Positions 4,434 to 6,378 of a stretch of 6,378 nt of DNA are shown here, one piece after another. Source of the stretch: JALJPB01 sp963933115 (GTDB lineage Bacteria > Pseudomonadota > Gammaproteobacteria > Enterobacterales > Alteromonadaceae); contig CAWVSL010000078.1 of NCBI GenBank assembly GCA_963933115.1, forward strand, positions 1 through 6,378. The letters run 5' to 3'. The first letter of the stretch is position 1. Each line of letters starts with the position of its first letter. Below the pieces are notes generated by a model, which made no database searches, was not told where the DNA came from, and saw nothing but the letters and a program-made list of their open reading frames with translations. Position numbers and translations under genes: made by a program.

Positions 4434-6299
4434 ATGATTCGAGTTGTACAAATCGCTTTGCCTAGTTTGTTACTTAGCCTATCGGCTATATCATCGGCAT
4501 CCGATGAACCCAACAATAGCGATAAAGTGAAATACATAGAGAAAATTACGGTTGAGGGATCGGCAACTGCGAATGAAATACCCGTGGGAACCTTTGGTTC
4601 ACTGGTTTCAAACTTAGAATATGACCCACGCGTTGATCTGCAGTCGCGTAATATGGCTGAAGCTCAAGCCGATGTAACAATCCGTGGCGGTATTTTCGAA
4701 AACACCGGATTTAGAATAGGCAGCGCTACATTATTTGATCCCCAAACCGGGCATTATTTTGCAGAAATCCCTATCGCTCAAGAAATGTTAAGTGATGCAA
4801 GCGTACTAACGGGCGTCGACAATGCACTTATGGGTGTTAACAGCTCAGTAGGCACTGTTTCTCGCTACTGGACACCGATAAAAACCTCTGGTAGCGTTTC
4901 TATCGGCGCAGGTAATAACAACTTAAATCTACAACGAATACACCAGGGTGTGACTTTAGCACTCGATGACTTTAAAGACTGGACTCTCGGTTTTGAAGGT
5001 GAGCTTTCTCGCTCTGAAAGTGATGGTACGATAGAAAATGGCGACCACCATTTTCAACGCGCCTCTAGTCGTATTCAGTTAGTAGGGCCATCATCACAAA
5101 CGGACCTTTTTTTTGGTATTCAAGAAAAATTCTTTGGTTGGCCAAATATGTACACACCATTTAATGTCAATGAAACTGAAGACCTTAAAGCGCGACTCTT
5201 TATATTAAATCATAAACAAAATTATGCACAAGACAGCACATTTGAAGTGTCGAGTTACTATCGTCGTCACAACGACCATTATATTTTCTCGCGTGAAAAC
5301 CCTGATATATTCCAGGCTTTTCACGAGACTGAGGTCAAATCGCTAGCGTTTTCGGGTCGTCATGCTCAAACAGCATCCTTTGCACTTAATTATTCAGCCC
5401 AGTTTATAGCCGACAATATTGAGTCAACCACGCTTGAAAATAACTTCACCTCACGTCATTATTATAAGCTCAGTGTATTACCTGAATACCAAATGGAGCT
5501 GAACAATGATCAACAGTTAACTTATCGCCTTGGTGTTACTTTTGATGATACTAACCGAGATAGCGCAGAGACATCACTGATTGGTGATATAACGTTAAAC
5601 ACCATAAATGCTGACGGCAGCGATCAAACAGTTTACCTTTCTTATGCTCAAGCCACTCAAGTAGCTGGTTATACCGCTATTGGCGGCAGTAATTCCGGTG
5701 GGTTATTCAGAAGTAACTATGATCTTAAGCGAGAAACGACGAAAAACATTGAATTAGGCTTGGCCTTAGAGCAAGACGATTGGCGTTTTAATTCTGCTAT
5801 TTTTTATCGACAAGACGACGATTTAACCGATTGGACTTATAGTTTAAATTCAACCTCTGCCCGCACCGCAAACCCGGTAGACATCAAAACATTAGGTGTA
5901 GAGCTACTTGCCATAAAGCGTTTAGACAACGTAGAGGTTATCACCAGCTATACCTTCCTAAATAAATCTGAAGATTATGGCACTGCTGATATCGATGCGA
6001 GCTTTTATGCATTGAACTACCCAGATCATCGCGTCACATTAGGTGTTATTTGGCGCCCTACTGACATGGTTGAATTCCGCGTTGATAATGAGTGGCGTAA
6101 ACAAGAAGAAAATACGTTACGAAGCGGTGACGACGATGCGTTATTTACACACCTTACGTTAAAGATATCGCCTGCGCAGTTTAAGGGATTAGAGATTATA
6201 CTTGCAGCAGACAACCTTTGGGATGAATCTTTTCAAGAGATCCCAGGAACACCTGGCCGAGGCGAGCAATATACACTCAGTGCAACTTACCACTGGTAA
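4434..6299 (+). CDS. TonB-dependent outer-membrane receptor, BtuB-sized, substrate unknown
   Basis: This 621-residue outer-membrane active transporter should import a scarce ligand using energy from TonB-ExbB-ExbD. Residues 1-22 are a signal peptide (hydrophobic leucine-rich core, cleavage after ISSA). A TonB-box-like segment, IEKITVEGS, lies at 35-43. The plug spans about 45-150 and includes ADVTIRGGIFENTGFRIG (79-96), corresponding to the IRG strand of other plugs, and GVDNALMGVNSSVGTV (127-142), corresponding to the region that is usually G-x-x-A-x-Y-G-x-x-A-x-G-G-V. From about 152 onward, alternating strands with many aromatic residues form the predicted 22-strand barrel. The end, DNLWDESF through the final YHW, is the typical receptor close with a C-terminal aromatic for Bam assembly. 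Size resembles BtuB (about 600), but the plug departs from the BtuB pattern and no riboswitch is seen, so a cobalamin role is unproven. It is transcribed divergently from the cysteine synthase gene. Confidence 0.9.
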   Translation: MIRVVQIALPSLLLSLSAISSASDEPNNSDKVKYIEKITVEGSATANEIPVGTFGSLVSNLEYDPRVDLQSRNMAEAQADVTIRGGIFENTGFRIGSATLFDPQTGHYFAEIPIAQEMLSDASVLTGVDNALMGVNSSVGTVSRYWTPIKTSGSVSIGAGNNNLNLQRIHQGVTLALDDFKDWTLGFEGELSRSESDGTIENGDHHFQRASSRIQLVGPSSQTDLFFGIQEKFFGWPNMYTPFNVNETEDLKARLFILNHKQNYAQDSTFEVSSYYRRHNDHYIFSRENPDIFQAFHETEVKSLAFSGRHAQTASFALNYSAQFIADNIESTTLENNFTSRHYYKLSVLPEYQMELNNDQQLTYRLGVTFDDTNRDSAETSLIGDITLNTINADGSDQTVYLSYAQATQVAGYTAIGGSNSGGLFRSNYDLKRETTKNIELGLALEQDDWRFNSAIFYRQDDDLTDWTYSLNSTSARTANPVDIKTLGVELLAIKRLDNVEVITSYTFLNKSEDYGTADIDASFYALNYPDHRVTLGVIWRPTDMVEFRVDNEWRKQEENTLRSGDDDALFTHLTLKISPAQFKGLEIILAADNLWDESFQEIPGTPGRGEQYTLSATYHW

Positions 6300-6315
6300 A
6301 ATAGTAGCAAGTCTT

Positions 6316-6352
6316 TTGCATCTCCCAACAAATTATAAGTTGGGGGATGTAA
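6316..6352 (+). terminator. Strong 14-bp hairpin after the receptor gene
   Basis: The left arm (6316-6329, TTGCATCTCCCAAC) pairs with the right arm (6339-6352, GTTGGGGGATGTAA) over 14 bp with two G-U wobbles and a 9-nt AT-rich loop. It starts 17 nt after the receptor stop, the place for a terminator. No T-tract follows on the plus strand or on the minus strand, so it may instead protect the mRNA 3' end, work with Rho, or belong to the leader of the next gene beyond the window. Confidence 0.55.
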
Positions 6353-6378
6353 CTCTCAGATACTTTATCTAAAGGGTT

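Noticed and set aside
6026..6214. 62-codon antisense ORF within the receptor gene
   Set aside because: It is antisense to the conserved C-terminal barrel strands and has no supporting features.

Overview
The window (6378 bp, roughly 40% GC) looks like chromosomal DNA of a marine gammaproteobacterium, probably from the Alteromonadales. That placement is inferred from the mix of families (a YhaJ/AllS-like LysR regulator, a periplasmic endonuclease I, a YbcJ-like S4 protein and a TonB-dependent receptor), AT-rich spacers and loose gene packing. No rRNA, tRNA, CRISPR array, transposase or phage gene is visible.

Layout. Positions 1-875 (+) hold the 3' nine-tenths of a LysR-type regulator. A 205-bp spacer follows, then an endonuclease I gene (1081-1815, +). 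A short plus-strand ORF of unknown status (1832-1975) lies between it and the S4-domain RNA-binding protein gene (1995-2348, -). A gene-poor stretch (2349-2797) holds a second short plus-strand ORF (2415-2579) and a weak hairpin. It leads to a PLP-dependent cysteine synthase gene (2798-3877, -). A 556-bp spacer (3878-4433) separates this gene from the divergently transcribed TonB-dependent outer-membrane receptor gene (4434-6299, +). A strong hairpin follows the receptor gene (6316-6352).

The genes do not form one operon: every strong gene stands alone and orientation changes three times. The most informative regulatory region is the divergent spacer. A perfect 7-7-7 inverted repeat covers the best -10 candidate of the cysteine synthase gene. 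A separate perfect 15-bp palindrome lies upstream of a consensus TATAAT in front of the receptor gene. The two sites differ in sequence, so I see no evidence of shared control. A link between sulfur assimilation and the receptor is only a guess from adjacency.

I found no convincing novel multi-gene system. The points most worth a second look are the two palindromic operator candidates, the missing cysteine pair in the nuclease, the two orphan short ORFs flanking the S4 gene, the basic tail on the S4 protein, and the higher GC of the cysteine synthase gene compared with the S4 and nuclease genes.
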